DNA from: Macrothele yani
Lineage: Eukaryota; Arthropoda; Arachnida; Araneae; Macrothelidae
Assembly: GCA_039090855.1 (NCBI GenBank)
Contig: CM077034.1
Span: 223,646,831-223,710,830, forward strand
Reading direction: 5' to 3'
DNA length: 64,000 bases
Every line of letters begins with the position of its first letter. Within the stretch, counting starts at the first letter, position 1. Made by a program: the position numbers and the translations under genes. A model generated the notes under the pieces. That model was not told where the DNA came from and did not search any database. It was given only the letters and a program-made list of their open reading frames with translations. Of the stretch, positions 34,250 to 45,709 are shown one piece after another.

Positions 34250-34412
34250 CCAAAAGCTCTCCAACCAGGTTTTATACACCGATTAATATCCTCATCAATG
34301 TGACCTTTGCTTGATATCTTTTGTCCAAGGTAAATGTAGGTACCGCTTACCTCAAGCTTTTTCCCATCAATTGCAAGATCTTTATTTCTTGTAAAACAGT
34401 CATTCCTCATGA
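34250..34412 (-). pseudogene. RTE LINE fragment
   Basis: Reads RNKDLAIDGKKLEVSGTYIY then LGQKISSKGHIDEDINR. It is homologous to 55799-55930 of the RTE at 53240-56450 but clearly diverged. It abuts the satellite's last unit. Confidence 0.75.
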
Positions 34413-34835
34413 AATCACCAGATTTTCAAAATAATTGTAGTTGTACATTTTATGATTTTCCTCATTTTTTTTATATTTTACAATACAACATAAAAGTACC
34501 CTGAAAACAAAGTTTGATTTATTTTCCCAACCCGTTTGGAGATATAAAATGAGCTAACATAAGGGTTATTGTTAATTAACACAAATTGAGTAATTGTAGA
34601 GAAAATGACACTTAAGGGTGCCTAAATAGAGGTAATAACCTGTACAGCCATATGTAATAATTTCATTTCCATAACATAATAAATCATCTGATTGTAGGAG
34701 GGTCAAACTTCAAGATCGCGGTGCCGATTTCACCACTTTTTGGCAGCATTTTTATGCCAGAAGGGTAGGTAAACACAAAGAGAATGCAAAAATGAATTAT
34801 AAATCCCTTTTAATGGTGTAAAATAATAAAGTAAA
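34413..34835. other. Intron 1 sequence without recognised features
   Basis: AT-rich. Nothing recognised beyond the start of the Penelope-like end that follows. Confidence 0.45.
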
Positions 34836-35262
34836 CAGACTGCAAGCTTTTACCACTCACAGGTGGCTTCATCAGGCATAACTGAAATAAACACCATAAA
34901 ATACAAACAGAAAGTAAAGAAATTCTGAGTAATTCAAACTTAAATATATAATCAAAGTTGATTAACACTTATGTCATGTCTTGTGAAACCATCACAACCA
35001 TAGTAGATATGTCTCGTGCAGAACCCTTAAGCTAGCATGGGTGATGACGTGAATCTTTTATTAGCATGAGCCTATAAAAAGAGTGGTAGGCAATGCATGT
35101 AACTAACAAACTAATTAAGAAGAAGGTAGTGTAGAACACACTAAGTTACGTATAAAAGCATCCTAAATTATTTCGTCGGAAAAATTTAACTTTGAAATAA
35201 TTTAGGATGCTATTTTATACGTAACTTTGCGTGTTCTACACTATCTTCTTCTTAATTAGTAT
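34836..35262 (-). mobile_element. Penelope-like fragment ending in a large fold-back
   Basis: Contains core H11. A fold-back at about 35107-35260 has arms of roughly 67 nt (ACTAATTAAGAAGAAGGTAG and its reverse) with few mismatches around a 20-nt centre. Confidence 0.5.
34848..34875 (-). ncRNA. Hammerhead-like core H11, decayed
   Basis: CUGAUGA exactly, stem CCAC/GUGG, then UAAAA where CGAAA would be expected. The change fits CpG decay. Confidence 0.45.
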
Positions 35263-35966
35263 GTTTTTTTAATCTCGATACGTCGATAAATACGTGCATA
35301 ATTTCGGTAAATGTGCACTCTAGCATCGTAAATTATTACTTCGGAAAAATTTAACTGTGTGGGAAAAGTGTGACGTACAATTTTTTAAGCATGCAAAATA
35401 ATGGAGAAAAGTGCAAAAATATAGTACTTGTAAAGAACAGGAAGGAATTTTCTGAAGTACTATTTACCTGTGAGTACGATAGTTTGCAGCAGTTGGTGCG
35501 GGAGGGTGAAGCAATGCTAACGGCCATGATGTGAAGGTTCTGTGTGTCAGAAGGGACTAAGAGTTGGTAGGGAATGCGCAGAGAAATGCAAGAGTGGGGT
35601 GCAGAGTTTGCCAAAAAAAATAATTTAAAGGGGTATTTTAACTCCTTTGAAAAAATTTAGGGAGTAATTTTTAAAAGTGAGGAGTATTTTAGCAAAAATT
35701 AACGAGTGAAAAAAAAAAAAAACTTGCGAAAACACCGGAAATTATAAAAAAAAACAATCCTGGTTTTTTTCATATTAAAAAATATTTCATTATTACTGAA
35801 TGTATTTGGACGTTTTGCTTCTTTTTTCAGTTAAATATATATATATAGTATATATATAATACATAAATAACGTAAACACTACAAGCACATCGAAAGTAAT
35901 CCTTGGAAATTCTTTGTACCATTTTGGTAAAAAACAAGAATGAATTTCCAACTTTGACGTCGATGT
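35263..35966. repeat. Dispersed repeat fragment and AT-rich sequence
   Basis: 35300-35600 resembles, in reverse, 45400-45790 ('catgcaaaataatgg', 'acctgtgagtacgat'), and a third partial copy is at 61840-61925. Function unknown. 35640-35960 is AT-rich with a TA microsatellite at 35835. Confidence 0.4.
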
Positions 35967-35974
35967 AACACAAG

Positions 35975-38802
35975 CAGTGGCGTAGGAATGGGGGTACAGG
36001 GGTACAATGTACCCCCAAATTTTGGAGAGGGTACATTAATATATACTGTACCCCCTCCAGATATGAGCAAACACAAACTAATTGTTCATTAAGAGTGAAC
36101 TGTAAAATTTATAAGCAACTTTTTTTTTTTTTTATCCGAAGCTTGTAATGGGAGGCTTTTCATCCACCAAAAACTGGCCAACCATCTGGGAAACTCTAGC
36201 AAATTAGTTCCGCAGGGAAACGACGAGTGCAAGGTTTTCGTTAATAACTTCAAACTGCATATGGTAGGGCTATTTTGTTTCTCTTAAAATTCCATGCATC
36301 TTGATCAGGTCGTCCTTTCTGCACTTTAAAAAAAAAAAATTAATGCACAAGTGGACATTTCAGCGCCCGCAGCCCCGGCACTAAAATTGTCTTCTGTCTT
36401 AAGATCTGTAGCAATACAACAAGTGCATTACGGATTTCACATACCAATCATAGAACTCCAATTCCTCGATATCTCCACCATCATTTAGCTTTGCACCAGA
36501 CCAATGTGCTTTTTACATCAATTGTCAGCCAATGTATCTAAAATTGTTTTGTCTTAAGATCTGTAGCAATACAACAAGTGCATTACGGATTTCACGTACC
36601 ACTCATAGAACTCCAATTCCTCTATATCTCCACCATCATTTAGCTTTGCACCAGACCAATGTGCTTTTTACATCAATTGTCAGCCAATGTATCTAAAATT
36701 GTTTTGTCTTAAGATCTGTAGCAATACAACAAGTGCATTACGGATTTCACATACCACTCGTCGAACTCCAATTCCTCGATATCTCCACCATCATTTAGCT
36801 TTGCACCAGACCAATGTGCTTTTTACATCAATTGTCAGCCTATGTATCTAAAATTGTTTTCTGTCTTAAGATCTGTAGCAATATAACAAGTGCATTACGA
36901 ATTTCACATACCACTCATAGAACTCCAATTCCTCGATATCTCCACCATCATTTAGCTTTGCACCAAACCAATGTGCTTTTTACATCAATTGTCAGCCTAT
37001 GTAACTAAAATTGTTTTCTGTCTTAAGATCTGTAGCAATACAACAAGTGCATTACGGATTTCACATACCACTCATAGAACTCCAATTCCTCGATATCTCC
37101 ACCATCATTTAGCTTTGCACCAGACCAATGTGCTTTTTACATCAATTGTCAGCCTATGTATCTAAAATTGTTTTCTGTCTTAAGATCTGTAGCAATACAA
37201 CAAGTGCATTACGAATTTCACATACCACTCATAGAACTCCAATTCCTCGATATCTCCACCATCATTTAGCTTTGCACCAAACCAATGTGCTTTTTACATC
37301 AATTGTCAGCCTATGTAACTAAAATTGTTTTCTGTCTTAAGATCTGTAGCAATACAACAAGTGCATTACGGATTTCACATACCACTCATAGAACTCCAAT
37401 TCCTCGATATCTCCACCATCATTTAGCTTTGCACCAGACCAATGTGCTTTTTACATCAATTGTCAGCCTATGTATCTAAAATTGTTTTCTGTCTTAAGAT
37501 CTGTAGCAATACAACAAGTGCATTACGGATTTCACATACCACTCATAGAACTCCAATTCCTCGATATCTCCACCATCATTTAGCTTTGCACCAGACCAAT
37601 GTGCTTTTTACATCAATTGTCAGCCTATGTAACTAAAATTGTTTTCTGTCTTAAGATCTGTAGCAATACAACAAGTGCATTACGGATTTCACATACCACT
37701 CATAGAACTCCAATTCCTCGATATCTCCACCATCATTTAGCTTTGCACCAGACCAATGTGCTTTTTACATCAATTGTCAGCCTATGTATCTAAAATTGTT
37801 TTCTGTCTTAAGATCTGTAGCAATACAACAAGTGCATTACGAATTTCACATACCACTCATAGAACTCCAATTCCTCGATATCTGCACCATCATTTAGCTT
37901 TGCACCAAACCAATGTGCTTTTTACATCAATTGTCAGCCTATGTAACTAAAATTGTTTTCTGTCTTAAGATCTGTAGCAATACAACAAGTGCATTACGGA
38001 TTTCACATACCACTCATAGAACTCCAATTTCTCGATATCTCCACCATCATTTAGCTTTGCACTAGACCAATGTGCTTTTTACATCAATTGTCAGCCTATG
38101 TATCTAAAATTGTTTTCTGTCTTAAGATCTGTAGCAATACAACAAGTGCATTACGGATTTCACATACCACTCATAGAACTCCAATTCCTCGATATCTCCA
38201 CCATCATTTAGCTTTGCACCAGACCAATGTGCTTTTTACATCAATTGTCAGCCTATGTATCGTTCAAAGTTTGTAATATAGACTTCATAATGCTTCAATG
38301 GCACTATCTTCGCGGGCAGAGCAGTTTTTATCTTACTGCGGTTTTACTTTATTAACGTAAACAAAAATGATGAGAAATTTAATTCGTTCTTGTAAAGAGT
38401 TATATAACATTTCCCGAGAAATCCCTCTTTTCCAAACCCTGCTGACAGAAATTCATCCTAATGTTGACTTGTCCCTGCTCAATATTTTAATGGAAAAAAA
38501 AAGTACAAAAATTAACAAGAGAGAACACATAAAAAAAAAAAAAATTCTCCATTCATTTTCTGATAAGAAATTAATGTGAACTTTTTGTCAGCAATAAAAA
38601 TAATTAATAATATAATGCTAACAATGTTCATTGGGATGAATTCCTGATCAGTATACGTATTTTATAAAAACTCTAATATACTACCCCCCCCCCCCCCCCA
38701 AAAAAAAAATTCGGAGGGGGTCATCCACAGATGGCTTAATCCTTGAGATGTAAGGTTCATGAGCTTGTACCCTCCTAAATCAAAAGTGTTCCTACACCAC
38801 TG
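35975..38802. mobile_element. hAT-type element (CAGTGGCGTAGGAA ends) carrying a 157-bp array
   Basis: Starts CAGTGGCGTAGGAATG and ends CATTCC-like CCTACACCACTG. Flanks AACACAAG and AACACGGG are a decayed 8-bp duplication. The second copy, 59808-61000, is 1,193 bp; this one is 2,828 bp because of the internal array. Internal remnants such as KVQKGRPDQDAWNF on the minus strand show that it once held coding sequence. Confidence 0.82.
36390..38265. repeat. 157-bp tandem array, about 12 units, 314-bp higher order
   Basis: Units contain TCTTAAGATCTGTAGCAATA and CCACCATCATTTAGCTTTGC. From 36814 on, units alternate at three sites (CAGACC/CAAACC, TATCTAAA/TAACTAAA, ACGGATT/ACGAATT), giving a two-unit 314-bp higher-order repeat. 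The sister element at 59808-61000 has one unit only. Confidence 0.9.
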
Positions 38803-39355
38803 AACACGGGAAACATTGTCTTTATCAACGCATTCTTCATTTTCTAATGAAGTGTCCATGTTCGTTGGCCGCTTTCGTATTTCCGCCGCTAGTTTTTTGT
38901 AGCTTTCATCGTTTCCTTCCTCTGCCTTTGGTTTCTTTTAGCTACACCATTGGACTAAGTCTTGCCTAAAAAAAAAAAAAGACGTTAAAGTACACTGTTT
39001 TGACACATCATTCAATATTACAGTGTCTGATAAAGTTGCTTCAATTCCTACAAATCACGATTCCACGACCACTGTCATGAAGAAGCACAAATCACGACCC
39101 GCTTCGGAATTGCGATTGCGAAAGCGTACTTCACTCAGCTGATCAAGCATGAGCTGCAGCAGCAATGACAGTAGAACTGCGAGCTGTAGCCAATGCGATC
39201 GCGCTCCCGATGACGTCAAGGTAAGGAACGATTTCTCCGCGACTGGCTGGCGGAACCGGCCGCCATAGCTCCCGTCGTGCCAAGAAAACAACGGCCAGGT
39301 ATGGATCCTGTACAATGCGAGATCTGGCCTGAGATACCAAAAGAATACAGCTGAT
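38803..39355. other. Flank with an open frame and a CpG-rich stretch
   Basis: The minus strand at 38810-38945 is open and reads KAEEGNDESYKKLAAEIRKR and onward to the hAT insertion. A T-tract acceptor-like signal lies at about 38970-38985. 39060-39330 is richer in CpG than its surroundings. I recognise no gene. Confidence 0.35.
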
Positions 39356-40290
39356 CATATGCATACCTGCCAACTACTACGGTATGTCCATAGTTTCTAC
39401 GGATTTAGTTGACTACGGAACTACGGAACACACTGTCAAAACTACGGATTCTACGAATTTTCATTTGTTACTTTTTTTTTTTTTGCTATTATTTCATGAT
39501 ATAGATGAGATTCTTAAGTGGAGTCGCAGAATTCCATTTTTTTTTAGTCATCATTTAGATCATTCTTAAGATCGATGCAAAACTGAATAGAATTTCTTTT
39601 GGGGGGGGCGGGTCCGTCTGGAGACGGTATTTCGTGTTCCAAAACATTTGAAAATTGTCGCTAAACGGAGTAAAAAATTTTTCAATTTTTTCTCTCCCGA
39701 TGTTGCCTTTGTGTACGGTATTCTTGCTAAATATTATTTTATTGCATAAATGTTTGTATTCCATCTTGAAACTGTAGGCAGCAATTTGCGAAAACAGAAG
39801 TTACACGCCGCCAAAATTTCCCTGTAATCTTCAGCCTTAAGATTCTTCCCGGAATGCGAGGAATTCCGCCTTTTTCATTATTATCTTGGTCATTCAAACG
39901 ATCGACACCCAAGTGAATAAAAATTGGGAGAACGGGGGAGGGTATTCGGAGGACGGTGAAGGGTATTCGGAGGACAGAATTCCATCTTTACAAAACTTTT
40001 GAAAACTGAAGGTCGGCGGAGTTCAGATTTTTGCCGTAAACGTAAGTTTTTTTTTTCTCGCGATTTTACCTCTGTCCAGTATTATTCTTAAATAACATTT
40101 TGCTGCATAAGTATTTGTATTTGAGCTGGAAAATAGGGGGAAAATTCCAAAACCGGAAGTCAGAAGGAGCAAAGATTTCTCCCGTAATCCCCCCTCCAGC
40201 GATGTTTTCACTCTCCTGCGTCTATGTATGTCGCACAGTAATACTGTTCTACTGATAAGGCTCTTGCCGATGTTGGCAGGTACGCATATG
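39356..40290. mobile_element. Short-TIR DNA element (CATACCTGCCAAC family), copy 2
   Basis: 19-bp inverted repeats with one mismatch: CATATGCATACCTGCCAAC at 39356-39374 and its reverse at 40272-40290. The outer CATATG may be the target duplication. It is non-coding and the most complete copy of the family in the window. Confidence 0.75.
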
Positions 40291-40418
40291 TTTGAAACAC
40301 AAAATTCGAATAAAAATTTGAAAATAAACATTTTTGCAGCTCAAAATTCTCAATTCGTATTTTTACACGTCGGCAAAATTTCGACGCGTATTTTTACGCA
40401 CTGGCAAAATTTCAATGC

Positions 40419-41474
40419 GTACTAGACGCGTAATTACGCATTTTGGCAAACTCTGGCGGGGTGTATTTTTCGGAGGAGTGCGATGTGTTGTGTAATTGTG
40501 TGCAAGTAGTAGTTCAGAGATGTTTTATTAATTTTTGAGAAAGAAATGTGAGGAATGTCGTTATTATTGGTTTCACAATGTCTCCGAATGGAAAGAAATG
40601 AAGGAATGTAAATGTTTTCTTGTACGACAGAAGTGTTGAGTAAGAAGTTTTGGTTCCAGCTGGTTTCGAAGATAGAAAGCAAGTTTCGATTATGGTTTCG
40701 AAGATAGAAAGAAATTGTATAAAAAAAAATTGAAATTGTATTGATAGAAAGAAATTGTATAGAATTGTACGTCGCACTTTTCCAATAGAAAGGGGTAGTT
40801 GATTTCTTCAACCAAATCATTTGTAGTTGTGCTGTTATTCCGTACATTGTAGCTCCCATTTTTTCATCCTGAAATGGATATTTTTGAAAATGAAGGAGTT
40901 TCTTCAATTCAAAAATCGTAGTATGGCAGGGAGCCTCAGGGCTTGTTGTCGTATTGTGCCAGATAATGAAATTTTAAGCCCTGAATATGAAATGAAGTAT
41001 GGAGACTCACGACTTTGGCAAAATTTCAATGCGTAAACACGCTTTTCGATGCGTACTAGACGCGTAATTACGCATTTTGGCGAACTCTGGCGGGGTGTAT
41101 TTTTCGGAGGAGTGCGATGTGTTGTGTAATTGTGTGCAAGTAGTAGTTCAGAGATGTTTTATTAATTTTTGAGAAAGAAATGTGAGGAATGTCATTATTA
41201 TTGGTTTCACAATGTCTCCGAATGGAAAGAAATGAAGGAATGTAAATGTTTTCGTGTACGACAGAAGTGTTGGGTAAGAAGTTTTGGTTCCAGTTGAATT
41301 GCAAGTTTTGATTATGGTTTCGAAGATAGAAAGGGGTAGTGGATTTCTTCAACCAAATCATTTGTAGTTGTGCTGTTATTCCGTACATTGTAGCTCGCAT
41401 TTTTTCATCCTGAAATGGATATTTTTGAAAATCATGGAGTTTCTTCAATTCAAAAATCGTAGTATGGCAGGGAG
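40419..41474. repeat. Direct duplication of an unrecognised repeat
   Basis: 40419-40920 and 41052-41466 match (GTACTAGACGCGTAATTACG at each start), the second lacking two internal pieces. The minus strand is open in both (stop at 40434 and 41068) and shares IYIPSFLSIRRHCETNNNDI. I do not recognise the product. The block between them (40920-41030) recurs at 43447-43540 and leads into the 56-bp satellite. Confidence 0.6.
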
Positions 41475-41742
41475 CAGGGCAAGATTTCATCTTTTTTGCT
41501 CACTAGCAAATTTTGCTAGTGACCAAATAGTTTGCTAGCAAAACATTTGCATGACTAGCAAGTAAAACTAAATCATATCGTAACTTATTTTCTAATAAAG
41601 TTACACAGAAATTTAAATATGTGCATAAATATTTTGACTTACCTTTTTGAATAATGAATAGAATCTTAGATAAGTTTAGTGACTATCTTTATTATTAATT
41701 TCTAACAAATTCTCATATCACATGAATATATTTCACTGACAT

Positions 41743-41990
41743 TCTAATTCAGATTTCTTCCCATATGGTTTACGCTCAGGGTGTCTGACTTTGTCATCAT
41801 ACCACTTTATAACTGCTGACCGTGGATTAAAAATCTCTTCTTGTGGCCCTTCTACAGTATTTCAATTGTCATCAGAGCATTTAAAGTTTCAGCAGACAAA
41901 TTGTTCCTCCAATCCCCTTGTATTCTTTTTAAACAACTGAATCCCACCTCACAACATGCTAAGTGGAAGTATCGCACAAATTTCTGCTAA
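41743..41990 (-). pseudogene. hAT transposase C-terminal fragment
   Basis: The minus strand reads CEVGFSCLKRIQGDWRNNLS then ETLNALMTIEI, a stop, and FNPRSAVIKWYDDKVR with KPYGKK. This is the dimerisation block ((E)RxFSxLKxIK) of hAT transposases. The rest of the gene is missing; the nested element starts just upstream. Confidence 0.75.
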
Positions 41991-42001
41991 ACTTCACACT
42001 T

Positions 42002-42850
42002 CATATCTGCCAACTACCACACAATGCCGTAGTTTCTACGGAATTAGTTGTCTGACCACGGAACTCACTATCAAAACTACGGATTCTACAAATTTTCATT
42101 TTGTTTCAAATTTTTCATTTGCTATTATTTTTATGATATACACGAGATTCTTACAGGGATTCACGGAATACCGCTTTATTTTTATTTATTTTTTGTCATT
42201 TGTCATCAGTTTGATCATTCTGAAGATCGATATTTGGGAGAGGGGGGGGTTCGTATTCCATCTGGAGACGAAATTTCGTGCTTCAAAACTTTCGAACACA
42301 GTAGTGAAACGAAGTAAGAAAATTTTGCCGTAATCGCAAATTGTTCTCCCAATGTTTGTCTTTGTGTCCGTTTTTCTTGTTAAATATAATTTTATTGCAT
42401 AAATGTTTGCATTTTAGCTTGAAACTGTGGAGAACAATTTGCAAAAACAGAAGTTGGCTGGTGCAAAATTTTTCTGTAATCTTCAGGCACGAGAATCTTC
42501 CGCGAATTCAAGGAATTCCGGCTTTTTCGTTATTATTGGAATTCCGTCTTTACGAAACTAGGTAACGAAAGGTTGACGGAATTCGGATTTTTTCCGTAAT
42601 CATAATTTTTTTTTCTCACGATGTTGCCTCTGTCGAGTATTATTGCTCATTAACATTTTACTGGATAAATATTTGTATTTCAGCTTGAAAACACAAGGAA
42701 AATTTACAAAACCAGAAGTCAGAAGAAGCAAAAGTTTCTGCCGTAATCGTTTACCCCCTCCACGAACACGTTTCGTAAAAAAGCGTGTATCTATGCCACA
42801 CAATAAGGCTAGTTACTATGGATAAGACTTTTGCCAGTGTTGGCAGGCTA
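42002..42850. mobile_element. Short-TIR DNA element (CATACCTGCCAAC family), copy 3
   Basis: Starts CATATCTGCCAAC and ends GTTGGCAGGCTATT. The internal order of blocks is as in copy 2. Non-coding. Confidence 0.7.
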
Positions 42851-43507
42851 TTTTCCAGTAACATTTTGGTTTGCTTCTTTCGGTTTTGTCTACCATCCGA
42901 ATAAGTGGAATTATTCTTGCTTATATGTCACTGATCATTAGAGCGCAGTATTTGATGTATGCACGACTATCAAGACTTGTGGAAGTAGGCGATCGCTTCG
43001 CTTAGGGTACGACAGGACAGGAGATGAGGACAAAGTTCGTGGGGCAAAAGAAGGGAGGGTGGCAGAGCAGGTGGTCAAACAACCGATCCGTCCCAGAGCT
43101 CTGGGTTGCCACAGCAACCATTGCCGACGTCACGTTCAGTTTCTGTAATAGACCAGCAAGGGCACGATGGAGAGGAGTTTCAACGCGCTTCTACGACAGT
43201 TTGGAAGGGATGAAAGATATGGGGAGGATGGGTATTAAGTGGCGAAAGAGAATCGCTGATCGTCGCTGTTTTAACAAGTGATAATAGAAACTGTTGTGTA
43301 AACTTCATGGATTAATAATGATTTTTGGTTACTTTAAATAAAGAAATTACCTCACTAGCAATATTTGCTACTTCGATTTTTTTTCACTAGCAAATTTGAT
43401 TTTTCACTAGCCATTTGCTAGTTGCTAATCGGTGAAATCGCGTCCTGGCAGGGAGCCTCAGGGCTTGTTGTCATATTGTGCCAGATAATGAAATTTTAAG
43501 CCCTGAA

Positions 43508-45412
43508 TCTGAAATGAAGTATGGAGACTCACGAGTTTGGAAAGAGCCACTAACGCTGTTGAAAAGGAAATGAAGTATAGAGACTCACGACTTTGGAAAG
43601 AGCCACTAACGCTGTTGAAAAGGAAATGAAGTATGGAGACTCACGACTTTGGAAAGAGCCACTAACGCTGTTGAAAAGGAAATGAAGTATGGAGACTCAC
43701 GACTTTGGAAAGAGCCACTAACGCTGTTGAAAAGGAAATGAAGTATGGAGACTCACGACTTTGGAAAGAGCCACTAACGCTGTTGAAAAGGAAATGAAGT
43801 ATGGAGACTCGCGACTTTGGAAAGAGCCACTAACGCTGTTGAAAAGGAAATGAAGTATGGAGACTCGCGACTTTGGAAAGAGCCACTAACGCTGTTGAAA
43901 AGGAAATGAAGTATGGAGACTCGCGACTTTGGAAAGAGCCACTAACGCTGTTGAAAAGGAAATGAAGTATGGAGACTCGCGACTTTGGAAAGAGCCACTA
44001 ACGCTGTTGAAAAGGAAATGAAGTATGGAGACTCGCGACTTTGGAAAGAGCCACTAACGCTGTTGAAAAGGAAATGAAGTATGGAGACTCACGACTTTGG
44101 AAAGAGCCACTAACGCTGTTGAAAAGGAAATGAAGTATGGAGACTCACGACTTTGGAAAGAGCCACTAACGCTGTTGAAAAGGAAATGAAGTATGGAGAC
44201 TCACGACTTTGGAAAGAGCCACTAACGCTGTTGAAAAGGAAATGAAGTATGGAGACTCACGACTTTGGAAAGAGCCACTAACGCTGTTGAAAAGGAAATG
44301 AAGTATGGAGACTCACGACTTTGGAAAGAGCCACTAACGCTGTTGAAAAGGAAATGAAGTATGGAGACTCACGACTTTGGAAAGAGCCACTAACGCTGTT
44401 GAAAAGGAAATGAAGTATGGAGACTCACGACTTTGGAAAGAGCCACTAACGCTGTTGAAAAGGAAATGAAGTATGGAGACTCACGACTTTGGAAAGAGCC
44501 ACTAACGCTGTTGAAAAGGAAATGAAGTATGGAGACTCACGACTTTGGAAAGAGCCACTAACGCTGTTGAAAAGGAAATGAAGTATGGAGACTCACGACT
44601 TTGGAAAGAGCCACTAACGCTGTTGAAAAGGAAATGAAGTATGGAGACTCACGACTTTGGAAAGAGCCACTAACGCTGTTGAAAAGGAAATGAAGTATGG
44701 AGACTCACGACTTTGGAAAGAGCCACTAACGCTGTTGAAAAGGAAATGAAGTATGGAGACTCACGACTTTGGAAAGAGCCACTAACGCTGTTGAAAAGGA
44801 AATGAAGTATGGAGACTCACGACTTTGGAAAGAGCCACTAACGCTGTTGAAAAGGAAATGAAGTATGGAGACTCGCGACTTTGGAAAGAGCCACTAACGC
44901 TGTTGAAAAGGAAATGAAGTATGGAGACTCGCGACTTTGGAAAGAGCCACTAACGCTGTTGAAAAGGAAATGAAGTATGGAGACTCGCGACTTTGGAAAG
45001 AGCCACTAACGCTGTTGAAAAGGAAATGAAGTATGGAGACTCGCGACTTTGGAAAGAGCCACTAACGCTGTTGAAAAGGAAATGAAGTATGGAGACTCGC
45101 GACTTTGGAAAGAGCCACTAACGCTGTTGAAAAGGAAATGAAGTATGGAGACTCGCGACTTTGGAAAGAGCCACTAACGCTGTTGAAAAGGAAATGAAGT
45201 ATGGAGACTCACGACTTTGGAAAGAGCCACTAACGCTGTTGAAAAGGAAATGAAGTATGGAGACTCACGACTTTGGAAAGAGCCACTAACGCTGTTGAAA
45301 AGGAAATGAAGTATGGAGACTCACGACTTTGGAAAGAGCCACTAACGCTGTTGAAAAGGAAATGAAGTATGGAGACTCACGACTTTGGAAAGAGCCACTA
45401 ACGCTGTTGAAG
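43508..45412. repeat. 56-bp satellite, about 34 units
   Basis: The unit GAAATGAAGTATGGAGACTC continues to GCTGTTGAAAAG. Units are almost identical and differ mainly at one A/G site (CTCACGAC or CTCGCGAC), which occurs in blocks: A-type, about five G-type (43805-44040), a long A run, about six G-type (44870-45170), then A-type. The array grew from a single unit that lies in a longer open stretch also present at 40920-41010. Confidence 0.92.
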
Positions 45413-45632
45413 AAGCTACTAACACCACTTACAATGCTGAGCGAACCTCTTTCTGTATTCCAGCAAGACACTTCGATGACTACATACTGCTCAACCGCTT
45501 CCTGTTGAATTCTTCCGCCCGTAACTTGCTCTTCTCAACGAAGCTTCCATTCACCGGACTACACCTCGACGGCGTCGCCCTCCGTCGTCCTAGGCCTATC
45601 GCACGTACTCTTCCAAACATCGCACTCCCAGG
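45385..45632 (+). other. Open stretch after the satellite, unrecognised
   Basis: The plus strand reads AEEATNTTYNAERTSFC-like text and on to RPIARTLPNIALPG before a donor-like CAGGTAAAAA at 45628. It has higher GC than its neighbours. It could be an exon of an unknown transposon. I cannot name it. Confidence 0.3.
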
Positions 45633-45709
45633 TAAAAACTTCGGTAAAATTATTTCCTTTAATCTAAAAAATACTACATTTTTGCCCCTTTCCCCATTAT
45701 TTTGCATGC

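Larger units (their letters stand above)
29700..34255. repeat. 126-bp satellite, about 27 units in two blocks
   Basis: The unit carries GAGGGAGTCTACTGTAATGG and ATTAACCAGCCAAATCTCC. The period is mostly 126 bp, so open frames of up to 303 codons with a 42-residue periodicity arise by chance. Two unit types differ at 'ccaaccaggcatgctcctgg' versus 'ccgaccagccgtggtccagg'. Blocks are 29700-31405 and about 32552-34255, separated by a Penelope-like insertion. GAGTCTACTG followed by TA resembles a pogo/Tigger end (CAGTAGACTC), so I infer that the unit is a transposon terminus plus flank. Confidence 0.85.
41475..43447 (-). mobile_element. hAT transposon with decayed transposase and nested element
   Basis: Ends are CAGGGCAAGATTTCATC and, reversed, CAGGACGCGATTTCACC. 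The 8-bp duplication GCAGGGAG is exact (41467-41474, 43448-43455). A short-TIR element (about 42002-42850) is nested inside. 42860-43300 is CpG-rich and may be its promoter region. Confidence 0.85.

Noticed and set aside
36814..38276. A series of similar 64-codon frames spaced 157 bp apart
   Set aside because: They are the same satellite unit read repeatedly. There is no coding signature and the period is not a multiple of three.
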